NCBI GenBank assembly: GCA_036505875.1
Contig: DASXSR010000267.1
Location: 1-20,092, forward strand
Reading direction: 5' to 3'
Length of the DNA: 20,092 nucleotides
Source of the DNA: Onstottus_A sp036505875
GTDB lineage: Bacteria > Acidobacteriota > Blastocatellia > UBA7656
Made by a program: the position numbers and the translations under genes. The notes beneath the pieces were generated by a model. It had not been told where the DNA came from. It was given only the letters and a program-made list of their open reading frames with translations, and made no database searches. Below are positions 1-6,234 of this stretch, one piece after another. How positions within the stretch are numbered: the first letter of the stretch is position 1; the number at the start of each line of letters is the position of its first letter.

Positions 1-931
1 CGGCGAGCATCGCCACCACTCTCTCCCAGTTCTTAAAAGTGTGGCTGAAGCTGCCCTGCAATCGAACAGCCTTCTGCACCAGCGGGTCGAGCGAAAAGTT
101 TAGCGGCTGCGGCCCCCATCCAACTTTAGTAATCTGACCGCCCGGACGGACAATCTCCAGCGCCATCTTCAACGCCGCCGACGCACCTGCAGCATCGATC
201 ACCAGATCCGCGCCCAGCCCGTCGCCAATCGCTCGCATGTACTCCACGATCTCCATGCTCTGCACATCGACGGTGTGTGTGGCGCTCAGCGCACGCGCCA
301 CCTCGAGCCGAGAAGCGTCTTGCGTGATTCCGGCGACGATCAACGTTCCGGCGCCCGCAAGCCGCGCCATCTCGGCACAAAGCAGGCCAATGGGTCCTGG
401 TCCGATGACGACAACGGTGTGACCCGGGAGAATGTGACTCTTCACAGCCACGGCATTATAAGCGACGCAGCAGGGCTCGGTGAGCGCGGCCTGCTCGAAC
501 GGCAGTGATTCCGGAATGTGATGTAAACATCGTGCAGGTACGCGAATGTAACCAGCCATCGCGCCGTCTGCGCCGTACCCGAAGCCTGTACGTTTCGAAC
601 ACAAATTGTAGTCACCGGTGCGGCAGTACAGGCACTGTCCGCAAATCGTGGCCGCCGTTTCGGAGACGACGCGGTCTCCCTCACGAAATCCCTTCACGCG
701 GCTTCCGACCTCGGCGACCGTGCCACAAAACTCATGTCCCAGCACGACGGGAACGCGCACAGGCCAGCTCTGAGAGTTGTGATATTGATGAACGTCGCTT
801 CCGCAGACGCTGACTGCCCCTACTTGAAGCAGCACGTCTTCCTCGCCGATGTCCGGCGTCGGCAGTTCACGCAATTCGACCGCCCCGGGCGCGAGTTCGT
901 ACTGGACAACGCCGCTCATTGTCTCGCTCAT
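1..931 (-). CDS. Zinc-dependent alcohol/polyol dehydrogenase (MDR family), C-terminus cut by window edge
   Basis: Read on the minus strand from an ATG at 931, this frame stays open for 310 codons to base 1, so the last ~30-40 residues are outside the window. It is a medium-chain Zn dehydrogenase of the sorbitol/threonine/butanediol type, oxidising a secondary alcohol or polyol with NAD(P). Visible: catalytic-zinc Cys43 (VCGSD) and His66-Glu67 (GHE), a full structural-zinc set Cys97/Cys100/Cys103/Cys111, Glu152 in TEPCC, and the Rossmann turn GPGPIG at 177-182. A GGAGG lies about 8 bases before the ATG; a second ATG at codon 5 is possible. The start overlaps the stop of the upstream decarboxylase-fold gene as ATGA, so the two are translationally coupled and probably act in one sugar or sugar-acid pathway. 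The substrate cannot be read from sequence. Confidence 0.9.
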   Translation of the reverse strand, partial: MSETMSGVVQYELAPGAVELRELPTPDIGEEDVLLQVGAVSVCGSDVHQYHNSQSWPVRVPVVLGHEFCGTVAEVGSRVKGFREGDRVVSETAATICGQCLYCRTGDYNLCSKRTGFGYGADGAMAGYIRVPARCLHHIPESLPFEQAALTEPCCVAYNAVAVKSHILPGHTVVVIGPGPIGLLCAEMARLAGAGTLIVAGITQDASRLEVARALSATHTVDVQSMEIVEYMRAIGDGLGADLVIDAAGASAALKMALEIVRPGGQITKVGWGPQPLNFSLDPLVQKAVRLQGSFSHTFKNWERVVAMLA

Positions 932-1626
932 GCGTGAATCCTCCGGGTTATCTCGGTCAACAAGGCTTTCAAGTCACCCGGCGTGATGTTGAACGAATGC
1001 GCGTCGATGGCAAGCGGCGCGCCGATGACGACCAACGGCGCGCCGTGCCTCGGCATGTCGATCGCCTCTTCGATCGTCAATCCGCCAACCGCCTGCACCG
1101 GAATATTCACAGCGTTTACCACGCCGTGCAAATCATCGAGCGGGCTGACGCGCCTCCCGCCCGCCGCTGCGATTCCGTTACGTTCATCATAGCCCGTATG
1201 ATGAACGATGTAATCAACGCCTAGGTCTTCCATTATGCGGCTGCTTGTCGGTTTGTCTTCACAACCGAGGTTATCGCCCATGACCTTGATGCCGTAGTCA
1301 CGTCCCGCCTTGACGACTGCCTTAACCGTCTCCACGTGGGCGCGCGCCATGACGACCACGTGTGTCGCGCCGGCCTTGGCCATCATCTCGGCTTCGAGAT
1401 AGCCGCCGTCCATCGTCTTGAGGTCGGCGACGATCGGGTGACGCGGGAAGGCGTTGCGCAAGGCGCGCACGCCGCGCAAGCCTTCAGCCAGGATTAGCGG
1501 CGTGCCCGCTTCCAGCCAGTCAACTCCTGCTTCGACCGCGACGCGGGCAGTTTCGACCGCTTCTTCGATGCTCGTGAGGTCAAGTGATATCTGAACAACG
1601 ATTGGGTGATTTGTTCTTGGCGACAT
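928..1626 (-). CDS. HUMPS-family (hexulose-6-P synthase / keto-gulonate-6-P decarboxylase-like) enzyme
   Basis: A 232-aa single-domain TIM barrel of the orotidine-5'-phosphate decarboxylase superfamily. The family signature is clear: Glu39 in LEAGTP, the D-x-K-T-x-D motif (Asp68, Lys70, Asp73) in ADLKTMDGG, His143 in HHTGYD, and a Gly-Gly (181-182) after AV that normally helps hold phosphate. Members either condense formaldehyde with ribulose-5-P (HxlA) or decarboxylate 3-keto-L-gulonate-6-P (UlaD/SgbH). The His-Thr-Gly-x-Asp stretch is closer to the HxlA type, lacking the Arg typical of UlaD there. Odd: the usual G-R at the end of the barrel (GRAI/GRSI) reads I-G-A-P-L here, so a phosphate-binding Arg appears missing. 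GGGAG sits very close to the ATG at 1626. First gene of an operon with the overlapping dehydrogenase. Specific reaction uncertain. Confidence 0.85.
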   Translation of the reverse strand: MSPRTNHPIVVQISLDLTSIEEAVETARVAVEAGVDWLEAGTPLILAEGLRGVRALRNAFPRHPIVADLKTMDGGYLEAEMMAKAGATHVVVMARAHVETVKAVVKAGRDYGIKVMGDNLGCEDKPTSSRIMEDLGVDYIVHHTGYDERNGIAAAGGRRVSPLDDLHGVVNAVNIPVQAVGGLTIEEAIDMPRHGAPLVVIGAPLAIDAHSFNITPGDLKALLTEITRRIHA

Positions 1627-1653
1627 ATCTCCCTGCCTTCAATTCACCCGCGC

Positions 1654-1682
1654 GTTATGTTTGGCACAACGCTGTTAGTTAA
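1654..1682 (-). promoter_or_regulatory. Putative sigma70 promoter for the HUMPS-dehydrogenase operon
   Basis: On the minus strand TTAACT (1682-1677) and CATAAC (1659-1654) are separated by 17 bases; each matches four of six consensus positions. It lies 28 bases before the ATG at 1626, inside the gap after msrB. Read by eye only. Confidence 0.3.
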
Positions 1683-1718
1683 CGGAGAGTAGAGCGAGCA
1701 AGACAGGCCAAGAAGCGA

Positions 1719-2117
1719 CTATTGCGACTTCTCAAACTTCAGCGCGGCCGAGTTCATACAGTAGCGGAGCCCGGTAGGCTTCGGACCATCGTCAAACACG
1801 TGGCCGAGGTGCGCATCGCATCTCTTGCAGAGCACCTCGATCCTCTCCGCTCCCAAGCTTCGGTCGCTTTCCGTCTGAATATTTTCCTTGGCGATCGGCG
1901 TCCAAAAGCTCGGCCAGCCGGTGCCCGACTCAAACTTCGTGTCCGAGCTGAACAGATCGTTGCCGCAGCAAACGCATTTGTAAGTTCCCTTCTCGTGATT
2001 GTTCAAGTATTCGCCGGTAAAAGCGCGTTCTGTGCCCTTTCTGCGGGTGACTTCGTACTGCTCGCGCGTGAGTTGACTCTTCCATTCGGCGTCGGTTTTG
2101 ACGACCTTCTCACTCAT
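1719..2117 (-). CDS. msrB: Peptide-methionine (R)-S-oxide reductase
   Basis: A 132-aa MsrB, which reduces methionine-R-sulfoxide in proteins using thioredoxin. Two zinc CxxC pairs are present (Cys48/Cys51 and Cys97/Cys100), then DAHLGHVF (101-108) and the catalytic Cys120 in RYCMNSAAL. The position that carries the resolving Cys in many MsrBs reads SGTGWPSF, so it is Thr66; recycling must use another thiol or act directly with thioredoxin, as in known Thr-type members. I chose the ATG at 2117 because AAAGGA lies at a good distance and MsrB homology starts here (length matches E. coli MsrB, about 137 aa). The frame is open further upstream: an in-frame ATG at 2234 preceded by GAGGG adds 39 residues whose first 20 are hydrophobic and could act as an export signal. 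Divergent from the secreted-protein operon. Confidence 0.95.
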   Translation of the reverse strand: MSEKVVKTDAEWKSQLTREQYEVTRRKGTERAFTGEYLNNHEKGTYKCVCCGNDLFSSDTKFESGTGWPSFWTPIAKENIQTESDRSLGAERIEVLCKRCDAHLGHVFDDGPKPTGLRYCMNSAALKFEKSQ

Positions 2118-2258
2118 GATGAATCCTTTCTGTGCGACTGAATAAAGTTTGATCTTCGCGGCTTTCGAGCGCGTGTCCGCTTCGACCAGTCCAGTGATTG
2201 CAGCCAGGACGACAATGATTGTGATTGAATTCATAAGAGGACCCTCGACGATTGAAAC

Positions 2259-2287
2259 TGTATCACGAGCGGGCTTGAACTTGTAAA
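2259..2287 (-). promoter_or_regulatory. Putative msrB promoter
   Basis: Minus-strand TTTACA (2287-2282), 17-base spacer, GATACA (2264-2259). The -10 match is weak. If real, transcription would start near 2252, upstream of the alternative ATG at 2234 but downstream of the open frame's most distal start, so both the 2234 and 2117 starts would be on the message. Confidence 0.3.
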
Positions 2288-2307
2288 TCGATGCTTGAAT
2301 CGCGTGG

Positions 2308-2336
2308 TTTACGCTCGGCACGCTTTGGCGTATGAT
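2308..2336 (+). promoter_or_regulatory. Sigma70-type promoter for the secreted-paralog operon
   Basis: TTTACG (2308-2313), exactly 17 bases, then TATGAT (2331-2336), a five-of-six -10. Predicted start near 2343 gives a leader of about 30 bases carrying AGGAG before the ATG at 2375. This is the best-formed promoter in the window. Confidence 0.5.
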
Positions 2337-2374
2337 CGTTAGCCGCAGGCGCGACTTCGCAGGAGACCCTCAAG

Positions 2375-3022
2375 ATGAAGAAAATTCGATCCGTTTTCGT
2401 TCTGGCGCTGTTGAGCGCGACGACGCCCGCGCAATTTATTTCCTCCGACACTTACACGCGCTACGAACTATTGGCGCCGGAGAGCCATCAATTCAAGATC
2501 TACTACGAAGTGACCGAGACACGGGCGGGCGCGAAGTTTCATTTCAACCCGATTCGCGAAGGAAGCGAGGCCTCCGACGAGTCAGTGATCGATCTCGCAA
2601 CCGGGAAGCCGTTGAAGTTCGAGGTTGTGACCGGCGCAGAGGCCGTCAAGGCAAGCGGTGACGGCGCGCAAGGCGAGCGCTTCAATCCCACCGCAAAATA
2701 TATCAAGGTCAATCTCGCCCATCCGGTCCCCCCTCGCGGCGAGTACCGGTTGGCTATCATCAAGACCTACAAGGACGACAAGAGCTATTACACTGAGGGC
2801 GACGCGATCGTGTTCAAGCGACCGCTCGGCATTCCGCGCAACAGCGTCGTGCTTCCTCCGGGATATGAAATCGTCTCGTCTTCGGTCGCAGCGCAAGTGC
2901 TGACGGAGCAGGACGGGCGTTTGAAGCTCGCTTTCGTCAATCCCGGCAGCGGCGGCCAGCTTGAAGTGACGATCAAAGCGCGACGGTTGCCTGCGGCCAA
3001 GAAAATGGAGGCGTCGCAATGA
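2375..3022 (+). CDS. Secreted protein of unknown function, paralog A
   Basis: A 215-aa protein that I do not recognise as a named family. It begins MKKIRSVFVLALL, a typical Sec signal peptide ending near residue 20; the mature part is mostly beta-strand-like with alternating hydrophobic residues and no membrane span, so a periplasmic or surface beta-sandwich is likely. The start has AGGAG nine bases upstream. It is clearly homologous to the next gene: both share YEL-x-APE-(S/T)-H-x-F near residue 30, a G-x-K-(F/Y)-x-FN-x-x-R-x-GS block, (S)IDL-x-x-G-x-x-LK, and near residue 150 a G-x-x-RN-(S/T)-x-VLP-x-G block. No catalytic triad or metal site stands out. The stop overlaps the ATG of paralog B. 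Function unknown. Confidence 0.85.
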   Translation: MKKIRSVFVLALLSATTPAQFISSDTYTRYELLAPESHQFKIYYEVTETRAGAKFHFNPIREGSEASDESVIDLATGKPLKFEVVTGAEAVKASGDGAQGERFNPTAKYIKVNLAHPVPPRGEYRLAIIKTYKDDKSYYTEGDAIVFKRPLGIPRNSVVLPPGYEIVSSSVAAQVLTEQDGRLKLAFVNPGSGGQLEVTIKARRLPAAKKMEASQ

Positions 3023-3684
3023 ACTTCAGCAGAAGCGCCGTTGGCTGTGTGGTAGCTATCGCTTTTCTGCTTGCGTTGATCGTCGGGCGCGCTTTCAGTC
3101 AGAACCAGGCTTTCACGGAGCGCGCGTATCAAGATCGCGAAATACTCTACGAGCTCCAGGCGCCTGAGACTCATGCGTTTCGAATCACGCACGATTACAC
3201 GGTGCGAAACGCAGGCGAGAAATACTACTTCAATGTGGTTCGCTCCGGCAGTCACGTCACCGATCCCGAAAGCATCGACCTGGAGAGCGGCGAGAACCTC
3301 AAATGGGAAACAATCGACGGCAAGACTGCTCGAGAGCGAAAGCTTGCGGTCGGAGACGTAAAAGATGATTCGGAGATAGTGGTAACCTATTTGGCGCGCC
3401 CTCTTGCTCCCGGCACGACAAATCGCATTCGCCTCAAGGAGACTTACGTCGACGCCAAGAGCCTTTATCTGGACGGCGACGAGTTGGTGTGGGATCGCAC
3501 ATTCGGGCGCCTGCGCAACACTCTGGTCTTGCCGTTCGGCTGGTATCTAACTGCGCTGTCCTCGCCGTCAACGATTCAGACGCTTCCAGACGGGCGTGTC
3601 TCGATCTATATTGTTAATCCGCGAAACGATGACGTGCGGGTCTACGTTCGCGCGAGGCGGCGTCCTGACGCGAAACCCAAGTAG
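3019..3684 (+). CDS. Secreted protein of unknown function, paralog B
   Basis: A 221-aa secreted protein with a long signal peptide (hydrophobic core about residues 8-23, probable cleavage after AFS at 25-27). It starts at an ATGA overlap with paralog A and has its own GGAGG seven bases upstream, so it is translated from the same message. It aligns with paralog A over nearly its whole mature length (YELQAPETHAF; GEKYYFNVVRSGS; SIDLESGENLKWE; RLRNTLVLPFGW), which indicates tandem duplication and divergence rather than domain repetition. The C-terminus is basic (RARRRPDAKPK), as in paralog A. No known domain recognised; the pair might work as a heterodimer, but that is a guess. Confidence 0.85.
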   Translation: MNFSRSAVGCVVAIAFLLALIVGRAFSQNQAFTERAYQDREILYELQAPETHAFRITHDYTVRNAGEKYYFNVVRSGSHVTDPESIDLESGENLKWETIDGKTARERKLAVGDVKDDSEIVVTYLARPLAPGTTNRIRLKETYVDAKSLYLDGDELVWDRTFGRLRNTLVLPFGWYLTALSSPSTIQTLPDGRVSIYIVNPRNDDVRVYVRARRRPDAKPK

Positions 3685-3704
3685 CAGCGACCTTCTCGAT
3701 TAGT

Positions 3705-3717
3705 CCCGCAAAGCGGG
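3705..3717 (+). promoter_or_regulatory. Small hairpin overlapping the ribosome binding site of the 3726 gene
   Basis: CCCGC (3705-3709), AAA, GCGGG (3713-3717). The 3' arm shares bases with the GGGGAG (3715-3720) that serves the ATG at 3726, so folding would hide the ribosome binding site. No T-run follows, so it is not a typical terminator for the upstream operon. Confidence 0.35.
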
Positions 3718-3725
3718 GAGCGGTG

Positions 3726-4748
3726 ATGGCTAATAAACAAGATCAATCCCTGGAGAGCAGCTTCGACGCATTCAGTCAACACATCAGGCAGGCCCGTGAG
3801 CTTCGGACAAAGGAGCTGATTGATGAGGCGAGGCGCGTCGGGGCCGCCGCGCGTAAGCGTCGGCGGACGCTGGAGTCTGCGGCAAAGAAAGCGGGCCTCG
3901 ACCTTGCCTCGGTGGACTTATTACACGATAAGGACTGGGAGTTAGCTGTGAGGCAAGTCGCGAAGCAAGAAAAGTCGGCCATCGCGCTTGCGAAGCAGCG
4001 GCGCGCCAGAGAACGGCAAGTTCTCCGCACCGTCACTAAATACCGCGAGCGTTTCGAGTACCGAAAGGGAAACCCGCATACGTCGATCTGCCTTTGGCAA
4101 GAGGCCGGGTCGCCAGGCCTCTTCTTCACTCCGCAGAGCTTCAATGACGGCGTCGCTCAACTCTTGACCAGCCCAACCCCGCCGCCCGCTCGCGTCGGAC
4201 AGAACATCATACGCTTTTCCGCTGAGGTGAGGGCCAGGGCCGCGCACGATTTTCATCTCAATCCGGTGGCGGCAGCCGATATCCTCACTCGTCACCTTTT
4301 TACAACGACCGCCCCGCACGCCGGAGTGCTCAGCGCGACGGCCAATTACATTCCTTCGGGCACGATATTTCTGGGCGCGCCCGGAGATTGCGTGACCGCG
4401 GGTTCGGCAGGCGCCGAAGTGTTATTGATTATGTTCGTTACCATAATAACGGCCGCCGGCGACTTTATTGAATTGCCGCTCGGCGCTACTCAGTCGATCG
4501 TGGATCAGGAAGTGAAGGCTTCATGCGATGGCAAGAGTCGTTTGATCCAGGTGGGAACGATTAACGGCGTGGCTTTTCAGTTGGCTCACAATAACATTAT
4601 TGCAGTGGAAGAGGGCGACTTCATTGGGGTCAGCGCAGGCTTTGATATCTTCATCTGGGGAGCTCTCAGGGGAGACGCGAGGGCGACATTCGATCCCCAG
4701 CCGTTCGGCCTCAACGTGCCGATGGTTCTTGTGAGAATCGATAGTTGA
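3726..4748 (+). CDS. Hypothetical protein: charged helical N-terminus, beta-rich C-terminus
   Basis: A 340-aa protein, no family recognised. Residues 1-110 are strongly charged and helix-forming (RRVGAAARKRRRTLE, then KQRRARERQVLR), probably a coiled coil, perhaps binding nucleic acid or a partner. Residues 150-340 are rich in Gly, Ala, Val and Thr with alternating strands (SGTIFLGAPGD, EVLLIMFVTIITAAG, GDFIGVSAGFDIFIWG), suggesting a beta-sandwich of the kind seen in surface or fibre-like proteins. There is no signal peptide. A GTG codon immediately precedes the ATG; I prefer the ATG at 3726 because GGGGAG is then five bases away. It lies 41 bases after the secreted paralogs and 18 before the ACT-domain gene, so the four may be co-transcribed. 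Confidence 0.75.
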   Translation: MANKQDQSLESSFDAFSQHIRQARELRTKELIDEARRVGAAARKRRRTLESAAKKAGLDLASVDLLHDKDWELAVRQVAKQEKSAIALAKQRRARERQVLRTVTKYRERFEYRKGNPHTSICLWQEAGSPGLFFTPQSFNDGVAQLLTSPTPPPARVGQNIIRFSAEVRARAAHDFHLNPVAAADILTRHLFTTTAPHAGVLSATANYIPSGTIFLGAPGDCVTAGSAGAEVLLIMFVTIITAAGDFIELPLGATQSIVDQEVKASCDGKSRLIQVGTINGVAFQLAHNNIIAVEEGDFIGVSAGFDIFIWGALRGDARATFDPQPFGLNVPMVLVRIDS

Positions 4749-4766
4749 GCAATAGGAGGATTGGGT

Positions 4767-5204
4767 ATGGCCGTCACAGTACGATCGATAAAGCTATGGC
4801 GTAAAGAAGTAGAGAACAGGCCGCGCGAACTGGCTAATACTTTGGGACCGCTGGTCGCGGCGGGAGCAGACTTTCAAGTGTTGATGGGCTATCGCTTTCC
4901 CGGCAACGAAAGCAAAGCCGCGATTGAGCTCTACCCGGTGTCAGGCAAGAAGGCGACGTCGGCGGCGCAGGCCGCAGGGTTAAGCGCGGCAGAGATTCCT
5001 TGTCTGTTGGTTGAAGGCGACAACAAACCCGGTGTTGCGCAGGCCATCGCCAAAGCAATCGCCGACGCCGGCATCAACATGAGTTTCGTTGTCGCACAGG
5101 CGGTCGGCAAAAGGTACTCTGGGATTTTTGGTTTTGAAAGCGACGCTGACACACGCAAAGCTTCGACTGTGATCAAGAAAGCGGCTGTCGGCAAGAAGAA
5201 ATGA
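4767..5204 (+). CDS. Small protein with two ACT domains
   Basis: A 145-aa cytosolic protein made of two ACT-type regulatory modules, about residues 7-60 (KLWRKEVENRPRELANTLGPL) and 78-140 (VEGDNKPGVAQAIAKAIADAG, then INMSFVV). ACT domains bind amino acids or similar small ligands; stand-alone double-ACT proteins are usually allosteric sensors with no catalytic part. The N-R-P-x-x-L and N-K-P-G-V turns mark the start of helix 1 in each module. AGGAGG at 4754-4759 precedes the ATG at 4767 by seven bases; an in-frame TTG at 4761 is too close to it. The tail KKAAVGKKK is lysine-rich. Its partner is not evident; the neighbouring 340-aa gene is of unknown function. Confidence 0.85.
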   Translation: MAVTVRSIKLWRKEVENRPRELANTLGPLVAAGADFQVLMGYRFPGNESKAAIELYPVSGKKATSAAQAAGLSAAEIPCLLVEGDNKPGVAQAIAKAIADAGINMSFVVAQAVGKRYSGIFGFESDADTRKASTVIKKAAVGKKK

Positions 5205-5358
5205 GATGCTGTCGAAGCGACTGCTAATCTTCTTCACCGGCAAACGAGATGCTCAGGTCGCGCGCAACTCGTGTCAATTGATGATCAGGCGGAACTGCTT
5301 TGATGGGTTGAGTCATTTTTCAGGACTTCCCCCTAAACTCTATAGCGTCTCCTATTAT

Positions 5359-5817
5359 TCAGATTGCAAGAATCAGAGGCTCCGGCCCAATGATCACGAG
5401 CTCGCCGTCCGCCCCATACCACGCGAGTTCGAATGTATTGAGTCCTATTGACCGTGGGCCTCTCGGATATTGTGGATCGTAAACAGATACCTGGCGTGCT
5501 GTAATGCCCGCAACGACAACAGCGTGAAACGCAAAGATGCCGTCCACAGGTCGCAAGTCGATACCAACGATCGGATTTAATCCACCGTGAATAGCATCAA
5601 TCAGATCATCTGTACCGCACCCGGTTTCATATGCAACAGCGACCGGAAGATCTCTTAACCCGTTAGCGATTTCATTCAAAAGCATTCCTGCTGCAGTATG
5701 CCCGCAACGACGCCGAATTTCTGCTTCAGTTAAGGAAATGCCCAGATGGGCGAGGACCATTCGAACACAAGCGGCTATGCAACTTGTTGGTAGCTCTTGA
5801 GGGAAAAGAGGCAGCAC
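5359..5817 (-). CDS. C39-like papain-fold cysteine peptidase
   Basis: A 152-aa protein with the order of catalytic residues expected for the C39 / C39_2 clan: Gln7 (oxyanion), Cys13 in PTSCIAACVRMVLAHLG, His98 in FAFHAVVVAG and Asp114 in VSVYDPQYP, ending with the family-like F-x-x-AWYGADGELVII. Here Cys13 replaces the more usual C-G-P-A context by C-I-A-A. It has no signal peptide, transporter domain or membrane span, so it is a free-standing cytosolic peptidase, unlike C39 domains fused to bacteriocin ABC exporters. The start is GTG with AAGGA seven bases upstream, and the gene begins three bases after the stop of the partner gene. It converges on the ACT gene. Substrate unknown; the partner protein is the obvious first candidate. 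Confidence 0.8.
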   Translation of the reverse strand: MLPLFPQELPTSCIAACVRMVLAHLGISLTEAEIRRRCGHTAAGMLLNEIANGLRDLPVAVAYETGCGTDDLIDAIHGGLNPIVGIDLRPVDGIFAFHAVVVAGITARQVSVYDPQYPRGPRSIGLNTFELAWYGADGELVIIGPEPLILAI

Positions 5818-5820
5818 CTG

Positions 5821-6129
5821 TTATCCTTGGGAAGTGATTTGGCGCAGCCTGTCAAGCAACTCCTCGCGAGTCGGTCGACCGAGGAACGCTCCCGTGGCTG
5901 CGCTGATATATACGTCTGCAAGCAACGCTACCATCGGCTGGGATGCCGTACTGAACCAAATCGGCACGTCCCAAGCGAAGCTCTCCTCTACGAACCTCGG
6001 CTCGGCTGGATACAGCGCGTCTCCGATACTTGTTCTCAACCAGCACGTAACTACACGGCGGGCGGACTCGGCATCTGGAATGGCGAGCGACGGGGCAGCC
6101 GTTGAAGCGCGCGTTTCCTTGTTCTCCAT
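5821..6129 (-). CDS. Small partner protein of the C39-like peptidase, unknown function
   Basis: A 102-aa protein, not recognised as a named family. After a polar N-terminus it has a compact alpha/beta region: ESARRVVTCWLRTSIGDAL, then WDVPIWFSTASQPMVALLAD and VYISAATGAFLGRPTREELL. The pattern of an aromatic strand followed by a V-Y-I-x-A-x-T-G turn resembles small PepSY-like or adaptor folds, but this is only an impression. No signal peptide. The start ATG at 6129 has a weak AGAG upstream. It sits directly ahead of, and almost touching, the peptidase gene, which is the layout of a substrate/inhibitor plus protease or antitoxin-like pair; no toxin domain is visible. Confidence 0.7.
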   Translation of the reverse strand: MENKETRASTAAPSLAIPDAESARRVVTCWLRTSIGDALYPAEPRFVEESFAWDVPIWFSTASQPMVALLADVYISAATGAFLGRPTREELLDRLRQITSQG

Positions 6130-6234
6130 AAGTGTTCTCTGCTACCGTCAATAACTGTCAAGTCAGATACTCTCGTTAGGTTTCATTCTAGCACAAGGAG
6201 TCAAAACGGAGACCGGCTTGCAGCCCAGCTTATT

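Noticed and set aside
1722..2141. 139-codon plus-strand frame
   Set aside because: Antisense to msrB, which has all zinc and catalytic cysteines.
5208..5224. Hairpin after the ACT gene as a terminator
   Set aside because: The stem contains a mismatch and is followed by TAATCTTCTTC, not a T-run; too weak to call.
5206..5451. 81-codon plus-strand frame between the ACT gene and the C39-like peptidase
   Set aside because: No ribosome site, no recognisable sequence, and its second half is antisense to the end of the peptidase gene. I regard the ~155 bases between the two convergent genes as non-coding.
6133..6161. TTGACA upstream of the small partner gene at 6129
   Set aside because: The box 17 bases on is AGAACA and would place the transcript start at the ATG; too little to claim a promoter.
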